64,000 bases of DNA, taken from assembly GCA_026075535.2 (NCBI GenBank), contig AP026548.1, positions 5,766,001 to 5,830,000 of the forward strand. Direction: 5' to 3'. This document shows, piece by piece, positions 11,032 through 21,791 of this stretch (position 1 is the first letter of the stretch; every line of letters starts with the position of its first letter). Under the pieces are notes generated by a model that was not told where the DNA came from, searched no databases, and worked only from the letters and a program-made list of their open reading frames with translations. The DNA comes from Tricholoma matsutake (taxonomy: Eukaryota > Basidiomycota > Agaricomycetes > Agaricales > Tricholomataceae). The position numbers and the translations under genes are program-made.

Positions 11032-13260
11032 TGTAAGTCTGGCCCCACAGACTCATGACATTATGACAAGTTAGTTTACCTATGGCACCATTACACACTT
11101 CCACGGCGCTGGCACACCACACACATTGCCGACACAACCACCCTCGCTGCCGACACAGCCACCGGCAATAGCACAGCCACCTATAGTGCATAAACAACTC
11201 ACCAACACCAGACATACCAATGTCTGTGTTACATTACTACACCACTGTTACACACTTCCACGGCACCAGTGATAGGTTGTCTCCTCAGCTCAAAGGCCGA
11301 TTCACCATTTTGGCCACATTCTAATCACATTGGATAACTCGCATGAGTTCCCAGAAGCAGTGCGACCACTCCTGACCAAGTCTACCAAGCGTGATATCGC
11401 GTCGAATGCGGTTGAGCATCGTATCGAACACGATCGAGCATCGTCGAACGTGATCAAACATCATCAAACATCGTCGAACATCGTCGAATGCGATTGAACA
11501 TTATCGAACATGATTGAACATCGTCGAGCATCGTTGAACGCGATTGAACAGCGTCGAACATCATCGCAAGCATCATATCAAACGCAATCGAGCATCGTCA
11601 AATGCAATCAAACATCGTCAAATGCGATCAAACATTGTCAAACGCGATCAAACATCATCAAACATCGTCAAACATCATTGAACATCATCGCGAGCATCGT
11701 ATCGAACACGATTGAACATCGTCGAGCATTGTCAAGCATCATCAATCGATATCGAGAGACTGCAAGGGACATCGGGCACCGCATTTGTTATCTATATGGT
11801 GGAATAACATGTGCCAGGAAGTATTCCAACTCGTGCTCAAACTTGCTGATAGTAGGTCAGCCTCGTTCCAAGTCCCTATCACGCACAGAACCCGCTGGAC
11901 GCATTATTGCAAGACTTAGCGCAGTTTATACACAAAGGACAGTCCCCTTTTAGTTCTATACCCTTTATTACTCTTTCATCATATGATATATATCTTTCTT
12001 GTTTGGATTCCAGTCTCCTTTTTGGCCTTGTGCCTTAACTCATATCTTTTGCCTCATGTTCTACACATGTTCTCTAGCCTTTTTAGGTACTTTCTTTATT
12101 TTATATAAAAAGATGTACTAGATACAAAGAAAAACAAGAAAGTCGTCGTCTTCCTCCCGGATCACAGTGATTTGAGAGTTCGGTTTAGTCTTATTCAGTC
12201 CAAAGTTTGGTGTTTTATGCTAAACTTCCTCGAAATTCCTTGAAATTCCTCGCATTACGCTATTTTCGCTCTCGCTTCCCTCGATTAGCCTTTTTGTCAC
12301 TTCTACTACTCATCTAGTCCCCCGATCTTGCATCCGAACATATCTGCACACTCAAAATTTCTCGAAACTTCTTCGACAAATATTGCGACATCTCGAAAAG
12401 CATCACAACATCTCGAAAATCATCGCAACACCTTGCAAATCATTGCAAGGTCTCGAAAATCATTGCAAGCCCTCAAAACACATTCTTTTAGCCTCGAACT
12501 GCTTTGACAAGCAGTCCTTTTATGACTATTTGACGGTCGATCTGACAGGTGACATCTAGAGGGCCTCGCATCCTTCCTCTGACTTGTGTTATACCATCCG
12601 AAGCCTTTTGTGGGTTTTGTTTGGGTTTCCGGGTTGAGCACCATCACCAGCACAGCCACACACATCGCCGACACAACCACCCTCACCGCCGGCACAGCCA
12701 CCGGCGATAGCATAGCCACCTATGGCGCATAAACAACTCACCAACACCAGATATATCAATGTCTGTGTTACAGTGAGTTATGGCCACCCTACACTGCCAA
12801 CACACTCCCATGGCACTGACACAGCCACACACATCACCGACACAATCACCCTCGCCACCGGCACAGCCACCGGAGAATACGACAACAACAACCGGCAACA
12901 TGCATCCTGGCAACAGCACCATACATCCTTATTACTCTTCTATCCACATCCAGCAGTGCCGACATTATCCTATTGATGCGGTACCTTCCTATTATGTGAC
13001 TATGCCCAATGCGGCCTTCCCAAAACACACACTATGCTTGATGCAGCCTTTTACTAACATGGTCAATCTTTTTCTTATATATTACTTATTTTTTATTCCT
13101 TAACCTTCGTTCCTACTTCCATGCAACAAAGGTATAGTAACTTCCTATTCTTTTATTTGTAGTAACTTATGGTTCCTACTTCCATGCAATGAAGATAATT
13201 TGATCCTGTCTTTTAGTAAACCTAAGTCTAGTGTAGGCTGCCAAACTTGGCATCCTTCCA
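11032..13260 (+). repeat. Gypsy-B 3' LTR, interrupted by a D-family solo LTR
   Basis: Begins TGTAAGTCTGGCC immediately after a purine tract and ends CATCCTTCCA. Without the 1377-bp insert and its duplication it is about 850 bp. It contains degenerate internal repeats of ACAGCCACCGGC and CACCAACACCAGA (for example 11150-11215 and 12690-12760) and a TATATATTA box near 13075. Confidence 0.85.
11270..12646 (+). mobile_element. solo LTR, family D (copy 1)
   Basis: Starts TGATAGGTTGTCTCC, ends GAGCACCATCA and has a 4-bp duplication CCAG (11266-11269 and 12647-12650). TATATAAAAAG near 12108 and a downstream leader place the promoter in this orientation. The 5' half (11395-11745) is an array of diverged GAACATCGTC-type units, which creates spurious open frames. 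No internal retroelement domain accompanies it. Three further copies occur at 14414, 38266 and 53753. Confidence 0.88.
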
Positions 13261-13805
13261 ACAAGAATGAAAAATAAACTTACTGTGGGCCCAAACGACA
13301 CAATCGTTGTTTGGGCCATGTCATGTAGGGGATAGTGCTTCAAGGTCTGGTCACAAGAACCAGAAAAAGACCAAGACTGGACCGAACTGCAACCGATAGA
13401 ACTGGACCTTCAGTCCCAGTCCTACCAGTCATAGCATTGGTTCAGTTCTTGGTTCGCTGATCTCCCAAGGATGGCAGAACCATTGAAAACTGATTCAAAC
13501 TGGTCCCAGACCAGACTGATGAGTGTGTAAAGTAAATAAATTTATTATTCATTGAAATGAATAAACAAAACAAAGACTCATATAAATTTAATACTATTTA
13601 ATTAATTATTCATAGTAGAAGAAAAGTTGGGGCAAACCCAAGCAAAAAGATTGAATTGTGAGCCACTTATATAGTGCAAGGTGAGCATGGACCATTTGCA
13701 TCTGTTTGCCCACCTCACGTGGGTTTTCATTTACATGTTTACATGTGTTGTAGTTGTTGAACCCTCAACCACCACCACCATCGATCACGATGCCGCTGCC
13801 CCAAA

Positions 13806-13863
13806 GTAAGTTATCATTCATGTTTTCTTCTTTTTAACTTACTAACTAAATTTTTTCATTCAG
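13806..13863 (+). other. predicted spliceosomal intron within hAT element
   Basis: GTAAGT donor after CCCCAAA, branch-point region TTACTAACTAA, and a T-rich run ending CAG. Its 58-bp length is typical of basidiomycetes. Related introns occur at 16165-16228 (minus), 36975-37040 and 41936-41993. Confidence 0.55.
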
Positions 13864-13935
13864 TTTTAATCTTGATAGCGAGACCAACATGTTGACGACA
13901 ACACACGGCACCGCATGATGCAGCTCCCACCACCA

Positions 13936-14186
13936 TGCCCACGAGCCACTGCTCATGGGGTGGATCGGGGATACTTTGCAACACCAATGATAACGCCAGG
14001 TACGTGCCACATCATCCCAACGTTGCCACATCACTAATGACACCCAACCCAGTGCCCACATCCAGCCTCACGAGCCACTGCTCGTGGGGTGGATGGTGGG
14101 TGCTAGCTATTGACAAAGGACAACAGGGCTGACAGATGATGACTGAGCACCCACAACCAGCCTCATGAGCCACTGCTCATGGGGGG
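13936..14186. repeat. three GAGC-NNN-TGCTC palindromes
   Basis: Copies at about 13940, 14070 and 14164 share the layout (A)CRYGAGCCACTGCTCRTGGGG followed by GGTGGAT or a close variant. Each can form a stem of 7-8 bp around a 3-4 nt loop. Two more lie at 15672 and, degenerate, about 15797. Confidence 0.85.
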
Positions 14187-14413
14187 GATCATGGGTGCTA
14201 CCTTGCGAATGAGGCCAACAATGAGGCCACATCTGTGCCACGTCACCCCAGTGCCGCCGCAATGACAACACTGACGGCGACAGCAACAACAGCAGCAGCA
14301 TCAGCATCACCAACCACAACCACAATGATGACAACAACGACTACAATGGGGGTAAGAACAACGACAGCGACAACGACAGTACCTACAACAGCCCCCTCCC
14401 TCACTTGAAGCGC

Positions 14414-15598
14414 TGATGATGCTCAACCCGGGAAAACCACCAGAACTGCCAATGAGGCAATCGATGATGTTGCAACGAGTCAGAAGAGGGTTGCGAGACA
14501 TTCCGAAATTTCGTGGTCAAACCTCTGATAAGATTACTAGTTAACACTAGTCATGAAGGTAGTGTTATGCAAGATGAAGGCATTTGTCATGGTCCGATTG
14601 AGTATCGATCAATATCGAGGGCGATCAACGAGATCAACGGCAAACGAGTTTTATCGTCGATGGTCGATATGTGAATTATGGGGACCTTTCAATAGGTCGA
14701 TGGTATATGAAGGGTGCGGCAAACTGCTATGAAGTGTTGGAAGGGTTGCTAGAACTAATGATGAGAGGATCAAGGGAGGATCAAGGATGCGACGATTGCA
14801 GAGGTTTCTCGTCGATCGAGAAAACCTGCAGAGACTTAGATTGTTTTAGAAAGCTGATTGGATGCTTAGAACTGTATACGAGACGATATGTGAAGACGAT
14901 TTCTTGTTATTTCCAAGTAGATACTACAGAGTTTTATATGTTTTAAAGAAACTTCCTAAAATGGAATGAGAAACATGTGTAGAACATGAGGCAAAAGATA
15001 TGAGTTAAGGCACAAGGCCATAAAGGAGACTGGAATCCGAACAAGAAAGATATATATATCATATGATGAAAGAGTAATAAAAGGAAGGAACTAAAAGAGA
15101 CTGTCCTTTGTGTATAAACTGCGCTAAGTCTTGCAATAATGCGTCCAGCGGGTTCTGTGCGCGATAGGGACTTGGAACGAGGCTGACCTATGATCAGCAG
15201 GTTTGAGCACGAGTTGGAATACGTCCTAGTGCATGGTCTTCCACCCTTTAGATAACAAAGGCGGCGCCCGATGTCGCTCGTAGTTTCTCGATATCGATTG
15301 ATGACACTCGATGATGCTTGACGATGCTCGATCGCGGTTGCGGCTTGTTCGAAGTTGGTCAGGGATGTTCGATGGTCATGTAGGGGAATCTTAGTGACTT
15401 TTGGGGTAGTTCTAAGGTTGTGTGATGTGGGCTTTTGATACGATCGATGTCGCTGGTGATGTTTCAACGCGGTCGATATGATATCGCGATCGATAGAGTG
15501 GGTCATGCTGCGTCTGGGACGTTGTAGGAGTTAGCCGATGTGATTAGAATGATGCTAAGGTGTTGAATTGGTCCTTGAGCTGAGAAGACAACCTATCA
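14414..15598 (-). mobile_element. solo LTR, family D (copy 2)
   Basis: Plus-strand ends are TGATGATGCTCAACCCGG and GACAACCTATCA. A perfect 4-bp duplication GCGC (14410-14413 and 15599-15602) flanks it. The promoter-side sequence matches copy 1 in reverse orientation (shared AAACTGCGCTAAGTCT block and TATATATATC). At 1185 bp it is shorter than copy 1 because the GAACATCG array is reduced. Confidence 0.88.
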
Positions 15599-16699
15599 GC
15601 GCGAGATGGAGGGGGCCATTCATTATCTTTCATTTAGTACTAACAAATGTCCCCAGCAATTGCATCCAGCCTTGTGAGCCACTGCTCGTGGGGTGGAGTT
15701 CTTTTTTTTTTTTTTGTTATCCAGAGATCATGCCCCCTCGCTCGAAACGTGAGATGGAGGGGGCTATTTTCTTTACTAACAAGCCTTTGCCCAGCCTTGC
15801 GAGTCCCTCACGGGGTGGATTCGTTTTTTTTTGTTCTTTGTTTTTAACGTAGTTTACATTAATTACAAGTAGTTAATAAGTGTCAGTCACAGTCGGCTGG
15901 ACCAGTCTAGGACCTGGTCCAGTCGCGAACTGGTTTTGACCAGTTAGTGAACTGATTGCAACTGACATGGACCAGTCCTGTAGGGTCTGGTCCAGTCTTT
16001 TTAGTGTATGTGAAATATAAGAACCGGGACCAGACCAGACTTTCAAGCACTAGTAGGGGATACTCCTCACATCCTGTTTGGACAGGGAGGAGGGGATTTG
16101 CATGGTTGAAATTGGGCCATGGGTCATCTGGTGTCGGCAACCATCGTTACCAGTAGTTTGGAATCTAAAAAGTAAAGAAAAGTAATTAGTTAGTTAATCA
16201 GAACAAGAATGAATGAGAGAAAACTTACCACAAGCCAAGTTGTTTGGGCCACATCACATCCAAAATGGGTCAGTTGTGTCATCTCATGTTGGCACCTGTC
16301 AAGTGGTGGTGGAGCTGGGTGAGTGACGTAAAGTCAAACCCACCATGGGCGATGCAAAGTTGAACCCCTTGACAAAGGGAGAAGGGTGACACATCCTTGT
16401 TGATCAATCTGTGGCAACTTCTGGGTACCAAACAATTACCTGTAAATAACCATGACATCACACAAATGGGTGCAGTATGTCACAGGTACAGCATTTCAGC
16501 ACCCGTACCCATACCTGTCAAACCCATCAGACTTTTACTGCGGGTTTACCCATACCCGTGTCCCACCCTAATTTCGACACTTGCCCTCCTCAGATTTCAG
16601 TAAGGGGGAGGATTTTACCTACAATAATGTGCCATGAACAATGCAAAAAAGGATGACAAACAATTACTTCGCGTCCAAAAATGATTGGATGATTTGGTA

Positions 16700-17990
16700 T
16701 GACCCCCAGACTTATTGGATTCCAAATATGCTACTTTCATCCGATACTGCACCGATTTCTTCTTAGATTCAGGCAAACTATGGAGAAAGGACTCTCATGG
16801 AGCTCACAAAATCATCGCAATCCCCGATGATATCGGTCCCAAGATGATTTTCGCTACAAAATCTGTCATTGCCCTACAATTTTGGTGGCCTAATATGAAA
16901 GCTGACATTGCATGGTTTATCCATACCTGCCACCTCTGCCAGATTTGACAAACTCAAAATCTTCTTATCCCACCTACAGTTGCAACACCAGCACCACTTT
17001 TCAGCAAAGTCTACATCAACACAATGCAAATGCCCCCATCAAACTGATTTAAGTATATTGTTCAAGGTCAATGTTCATCAACAGCCTATCCAGAATGGCA
17101 AAAGCTTTGATGTGAAAATGCCATGACACTCAGTGACTGGATCTTCGAAGACATCATTTGTCGATGAGGATCTCTATACAAAATCATCAGCGATAATGGT
17201 TCTGCATTTGTTGCAGCAATGGAGTATCTCGCAAAATGATACCATATCAACCACATCTGAATTAGCAGATACAATTCTTGTGCTAATGGACTCGTTGACC
17301 AAGCCCACTTCGACATTCGACAATCACTATTCAAAGCAGTCGATGGAGATCAGAGCAAATGGTCAGCTGGAGCACACTTGGTGTTTTGGGCAGAACAAGT
17401 TATGGTTCATAAATGTATGGGTTGTTCTCCTTACTTCACAGTTACAGGATCACATCCCCTCATCCCACTTGACATCTCCAAAGCTATGTATTTGCAGCCC
17501 CCTCCAAATTTAATACTCTCAACAACTGATCTTATTGCACAACGAGCTATTGCCTTGCAAAAACATTTGATCAACCTCGAAACTCTGTATTTGAAGGTCT
17601 TTTTGGCATGTCTTGAAGCTGTGAAACAATTTGAACAAGTCCACCAGTGGACTGTCAAAGACTACAACTTTGCAAAAGGTGATTTAGTGCTACTTCAAAA
17701 CACACAGATCAAGAAGTCCCTCAATTGCATGATGCGACCTCGATACTTAGGTCCCCTCATTGTCATCGATTGAAACTATGGAGGAGCCTACATCCTTTGC
17801 AAACTCGATGGATCAGTACTCCATCAGACCATTGCTGCATTCTGACTTCTGCCATACCTACCTTGAAAATCGATTCCACTCCCTCTGAACTTCCTCGACA
17901 TTGACTCAGAATGTCTTAAAACACTTCAAAAAACTTTGGACATCAATGAAGATATTCCCGAAGACATTCCAGACTTTGAAGATGATTAAT
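16700..17990 (+). pseudogene. gypsy integrase fragment (family H), decayed
   Basis: Only the 3' part of a pol gene remains. It begins shortly before the integrase HHCC finger (GKLWRKDSHGAHK to CHLCQ, about 16775-16940). IISDNGSAFVAAMEYLAK (about 17195) marks the second catalytic Asp. The C-terminal region includes FAKGDLVLLQNTQIKKSLN (about 17670) and ends in an acidic tail (EDIPEDIPDFEDD, about 17948-17985). Several stops and frameshifts are present, and no chromodomain is seen. The 17990-18183 stretch that follows is non-coding. Confidence 0.8.
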
Positions 17991-18191
17991 TATTCTCTTT
18001 TCCTTGTTCGCAATTACTTACCTATGTCTTTAATTTCTTTTAGTGTACAATACAAGTCACAATATCACATTGTAGCATGGTCATGCAAACTCCAAAAAGG
18101 GTTTAAAAGGTTAGACAGGTTTGAAAAATGTCTGAATCATTATCGCACCTGGCTTTGACTGCAAAACAGGTTTCACAGCCCCAACCCTGTT

Positions 18192-19030
18192 TAGTGTTTA
18201 AAGGTCCAGTCTGTAGGACCAAAAAAAAGACCGAAACCAAACTGAACTGGACTGATTAGGACCGGACCAGTGGTCTATTTATCGACCAGTCTTTTTCAGT
18301 CCAGTTGCTGGTCTTTCATTTTGAAAAATATAGTAGGACCGATGAAAAACCGGTTTAAGCCGGTTGTGACTGGTCTTTTGTCTCAGTATATGTTGGACCT
18401 TACTCCTACACATATTTACTTTATTTTCAGTCCCTGGATCATCAAAAACGGTCAAGAATTGGTTGAGATATGACCAAAAACATTTTTGTATGAGTATTTT
18501 GTTGTATCAGAACAACTTTGATTGCATTGCTTATTACCTGAGCTATAATTTTATTTTGTACAGCTATATGACATCATAAAAGTAACAACAACACACCTAA
18601 TTATCTTTACCATGTGATTTTATTCATATAACAGCCCAAATCAGTGTGACTACAAACTACAAATTACAAACTAAAGACTGCAACTTGAATGCATGTCCTT
18701 TTGGTTTTGGCCATATCTCAGTCAAATCTTGATGGAATTGCTTAAATGTTGGATCAGGCTACAGAGTATTACAATTTCTATCCATGAATATAATGTATCT
18801 GAGGTAATGGTCATATTTGTTGAGATACATATGGGTTATTTGGCACAATAAATTTTACAACAAAAGACCAGTCCGAACCAGTCTTTTTTCAGTCCATGGA
18901 CCAATTAGGACTGGTCCTAAAGGGTCCGGTTGTGGTCCTCCAATATCTGGGTCGGTCCTAGACCGGTTGCGGTTGCTGGTTGCCCCATTTGGAAGTAAAA
19001 AACCGGACCAGACCAGACCTTTAAACACTA
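18192..19030. mobile_element. hAT-type MITE, 839 bp
   Basis: A perfect 8-bp duplication ACCCTGTT (18184-18191 and 19031-19038) flanks termini TAGTGTTTAAAGGTCCAGTC and, reverse-complemented, TAGTGTTTAAAGGTCTGGTC. Clusters of GGACCAGT-type motifs lie at both ends and the middle is AT-rich and non-coding. It is the complete reference copy for the family at 1-783 and 13333-16052. Confidence 0.93.
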
Positions 19031-19129
19031 ACCCTGTTCACCTTGCACTTCCTAAGCCCCCTCCTTGAAACCCCATCCCAGTAGCACCCCTGTGCCTCAT
19101 TGGTGCACTTCTTGCATTTTGGGACCCCC

Positions 19130-19215
19130 TCATTGACAACACAGCACAGCTGGGATTTGAACCCAGTGCATTGATCACACTACAAAATTGTTAGCGATCC
19201 TAAAAACTTTTGAAA
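19130..19215 (-). repeat. tRNA-like (SINE-type) fragment
   Basis: On the minus strand, CTGGGTTCAAATCCCAG forms a perfect 5-bp T-arm with a consensus B-box. A plausible but weak A-box (TCGCTAACAATTT) lies about 40 nt upstream. Acceptor and anticodon arms do not close, so a SINE head or tRNA relic is more likely than a functional tRNA gene. Confidence 0.5.
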
Positions 19216-19231
19216 GAAATGAAACACTTAC

Positions 19232-19971
19232 CGGACCCTCAAAATCAAGCAGTCCGCTTATCGTGAACTTCGCCTGCTTTGCTTCCATTGCATCCTTGCC
19301 GAGTTCATCCTCCCCATCATCGCTCATGTTGATCTCCACTGCCTTCCACTTCCCTATCCTGATTATAGGCAACTCCTTGAATTCTTCCTCTTTGTCTTCA
19401 TCTCCAGCCTCCACCCTCTCAATGGCCTTAGCCTTGGCCGTGAACTCTGTGTTCCATCTCAGCAAATCCTCCTTTGAGAGGGTCTTCACACGAAACTCGG
19501 CAAGAGCCAAGCTACAAGCCTCGGCGAGCCCTGCCTTTTGAACATCCAGTTTTGCCCGTTTGGCATCTGCCACCACTTGATGAACCTTCTCTTCTGCCTC
19601 CCAAACCTGCTTCATGTCAGTCAACTGCTCCTCCCTCTCCACTTCCTCCTTCAAGTCTGAAAATAAAAGGTTGGCACCCCACGAAAGCCATTTGTGCTGC
19701 ACCAGCAGTTTGTACAGCTTGAAGACCTTGTTGACAACCTTTTGGATGGCCAAATCACATTCCTTGCCCAGGTTGTCTGCCAATTCATCATATTCAGCCT
19801 AAACAAAATGCTTTAGGCCCCTCAAACAGTAGAACAAACTCGAAAACTTACTATCTTCTCAGAAAACTCCTTCCCCCATATTTCAAAATCCAGATCTTTG
19901 GCAATGGCATGTTCAGGCATTGATTTTGTGTAATCAAGGACTTCATTGTTGAGATCAGCGAGTAGAGACAT
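19232..19971 (-). CDS. coiled-coil protein, 5' exons of a truncated gene
   Basis: Two exons are well supported: exon 1 at 19971-19852 (ATG, 40 codons) and exon 2 at 19798-19232 (189 codons), separated by a 53-bp intron (GTAAGT ... TTTAG) that keeps the frame. Exon 2 ends at a GTAAGT donor at 19231; a TTTAG lies only about 30 nt further, where tRNA-like sequence begins, so the real third exon seems lost. If unspliced, the frame runs on to a stop at 19175. The product is charged and helical (QVWEAEEKVHQVVADAKRAK; KAIERVEAGDEDKEEEF). Its general design matches the multicopy basidiomycete proteins that have a coiled coil in early exons and a Cys cluster in a later exon, like the antisense genes of the E and F elements here. 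Function unknown. Confidence 0.6.
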
Positions 19972-20352
19972 GGTGGAAGTTACTATTGGAGATGTAGGAG
20001 TTGATGAAGAAGAACAGGAAGTTTTTTGAACTTTGTTTATATTTTCAACACAACCCCGTGATTGCCATGTGTACGCTATCGGCGACGGCCGCCCCAAGAG
20101 GATGTCAGCACAGGTGAGAACCTGTGCAATGATATCGAAGAAATCGAGTAGTTTGGGCTCGAGGCGATTGTTTTGCCCTAAAGGTACGTTGTGTTAAATA
20201 TCATCTCTTTTTTCTTTCTTTCACGAAACAGGACAGGAATGAATTTACAACATTGGCCCATATTCAGGAAGAATGAGATGTAGCAGATAAAACTATTTCT
20301 TCCATCGCATTCAATTATCTCCTCCCCCCCTCTATCTCCGAGTCCTCCAATA

Positions 20353-20428
20353 GGCGGGGTATTCGAACTGAGGAGCTCGACACAGCGTCTGTCATCTAGG
20401 TGCCCCTTTCCATTACACCAATGATGTG
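20353..20428 (-). repeat. tRNA-like (SINE-type) fragment
   Basis: The minus strand has an A-box-like TTGGTGTAATGGAAAG and, about 35 nt downstream, a B-box CAGTTCGAATACC. The flanking arms do not pair well. It lies within a stretch that otherwise repeats a ~160-bp unit, so it looks like a SINE inserted in a tandem array. Confidence 0.5.
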
Positions 20429-20454
20429 TATTGTCATTCCTCAAGACATACCAG

Positions 20455-21080
20455 AGATCATTACAAAATGACAGATAATATCATTTCTTCCACCTGAACA
20501 ACTCTCTGTTAGGATACACAAAAATCATATGTTGCAATTCTGTTAGCACAAGCGTCAGCTCCTGTATATCTCCTGCAAGTATCTGAGTATCTTATCAGGA
20601 AGTGGTAGCCGCCAGGAAGAATGGGATATAGAGGAAATGCCAGATAAAATCATTTCTTCCACTCAAATAATTACATATTGGGATATACAAAAATCATACA
20701 TTCCAATTCTGTTAGTCCAAATGTCAGTTCCTGAACATCTCCTGCAAGTATCTGAGTATCTTACCAGCAAGCAGGAAGAATGAGATATAGAGGAAATGGC
20801 AGATATAATCATTTCTTCCACTTGAACAATTGCATGTTGGGATATACAAAAATCATACATTCCAATTCTGGGAGTACAAGCATCAGTTCCTGAATGTTTC
20901 CTGAAAGTATCTGAGTATCTGGTTAGCAAACTACAAACTCTAGGAAGGATGATAGCACATTTTAAGGTCTGGATAATCTCTAGAAAGGATGTTGTTCCAA
21001 GGAAATGATAGCTAAAATCATTTCTTGTGCTTGAACAATTGTATGCTATGATATAACAATATCATACAGCACAATCCTGT
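20455..21080. repeat. tandem repeat, ~160-bp unit, about four copies
   Basis: Each unit contains GGAAGAATGRGATATAG, ATCATTTCTTCCAC, ATATACAAAAATCATACATTC and CTGCAAGTATCTGAGTATC in the same order. Starts are about 20455 (partial), 20610, 20773 and a diverged copy from 20942. The spacing between equivalent points in two adjacent copies is 159 bp, a multiple of three, which leaves a minus-strand open frame at 20663-20929; I judge this incidental. I see no gene in 20100-21080. Confidence 0.8.
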
Positions 21081-21084
21081 TAAA

Positions 21085-21360
21085 GTGTCTGACCCCTCTT
21101 CATATTTGTTTGACCGTCTTTTAAGGCCTGCCCAAATTTTATCTATTGATTGTGGGGTGTTAATTGTTGATCAAATCTGTCTAGTCATACCAGATCCCTG
21201 TCATTCACTGCAATTCTGTCAGAAAAAGTGTCAGTGGCTGACCCATTGTCATCTGTGTTGCATGATGTTTTAAGGCTAGATAAAATCTTATCTACTGATG
21301 GCAGAGTGTTAATCATTGATCAAATCTGTCTAGTCATACCGGACCCCTGCCAATTTCCAG
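21085..21360. repeat. direct duplication, ~150-bp unit, two copies
   Basis: The blocks at about 21120-21200 and 21268-21345 share TTTTAAGGC, AAATYTTATCTA, TGTTAATYRTTGATCAAATC and TGTCTAGTCATACC in order. This continues the repetitive tract between the coiled-coil gene remnant and the LRR-like gene. Confidence 0.75.
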
Positions 21361-21487
21361 ATGTAGGTCAGTGGGAAAACTGGGTGGACAGTTTCTTGTA
21401 TTCCTCATCATAGAATTGGTCTATCAGTGGCCTGACCAATAGCCTTGGTGTGTGCCATGGAACTGACCCTTCTTTGTTGCTGGTTGC

Positions 21488-21791
21488 AGTTCATTCTTCT
21501 CTGTCATCACCATATGAGGTTTCCTTCATTTGCCACTCTGGATACACCAACCTGACCTTCTCTAACAATGGCATGTCAACATGGCTGAGTATATCTGCAA
21601 TGCCAATGTCCATGATAAGTGAGAGTTTTTTCACATCCCACTGTATCCAGTTTTGGTATGGCAATGGTGGCTGGATATTGTGCAAGCCAAGTATGACCTC
21701 CTCAAGTCTTGGGTAGTCAAAGATGAAATTGTCCCATGTCCAGCTTTGTGTGTCACACCCCATTGTCTTTGCCACATAACAGGGGGTACAG
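21488..21791 (-). pseudogene. LRR-like host gene, 3' part, cut by Gypsy-G
   Basis: The minus-strand frame up to the stop at about 21491 encodes leucine-rich segments such as PRLEEVILGLHNI and MPLLEKVRLVYPE, ending in an acidic tail. Removing Gypsy-G and one TACAG duplication joins it in the same frame to the segment at 29740-29893, so it is one disrupted gene. The LRR spacing resembles fungal F-box/LRR proteins, but no F-box is visible; the family assignment is tentative. Confidence 0.55.

Larger units (their letters stand above)
4618..13260 (+). mobile_element. Gypsy-B, full-length but degenerate chromovirus
   Basis: Ordered parts on the plus strand: truncated 5' LTR (4618-5015), leader, gag with zinc knuckle, protease, RT, RNase H, integrase, split chromodomain, a purine tract (AAGTGGGGAGGAG, ending at 11031) and the 3' LTR (11032-13260). 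Three later insertions lie inside it: a hAT element in gag, a 269-bp solo LTR in the chromodomain and a D-family solo LTR in the 3' LTR. The 3' LTR ends inside the intron of an intron-bearing hAT-like element (13261 onward), whose matching sequence to the left of the 5' LTR is missing, so the left flank was rearranged. Confidence 0.85.
13333..16052. mobile_element. hAT-type element with TAGTG ends, 2.7 kb including a nested solo LTR
   Basis: A perfect 8-bp duplication GTAGGGGA (13325-13332 and 16053-16060) flanks termini TAGTGCTTCAAGGTCTGGTC and, reverse-complemented, TAGTGCTTGAAAGTCTGGTC. Subterminal regions are full of GGACCAGT/ACTGGTCC motifs, as at 18192-19030. The interior includes a 58-bp spliceosomal-type intron (13806-13863; GTAAGT, TTACTAACTAA, CAG) following a short ATG-led exon, and four or five GAGC-NNN-TGCTC palindromes. 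There is no transposase. A D-family solo LTR (14414-15598) is nested inside. Confidence 0.9.
13261..16570 (-). mobile_element. intron-bearing hAT-like element, truncated, with nested hAT element
   Basis: The right terminus at 16554-16570 reads, reverse-complemented, TAGGGTGGGACACGGGTATG, and GGGTATGGGTA motifs lie just inside, as on the other TAGGG elements. Read on the minus strand, it holds an exon ending at 16229, an intron 16228-16165 (GTAAGT, a TAACTAACTAA branch region, TTTAG) and a second exon that runs through 16061 and, across the nested element, to about 13284. A second GTAAGT donor begins at 13283 and is cut off by the Gypsy-B LTR. The exon sequence is shared with 36840-37170. The left end is lost. 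I cannot assign a protein function. Confidence 0.6.

Noticed and set aside
11510..11953. 147-codon open frame
   Set aside because: It lies in the GAACATCG array of the D LTR; the simple repeat keeps the frame open and the peptide is low-complexity.
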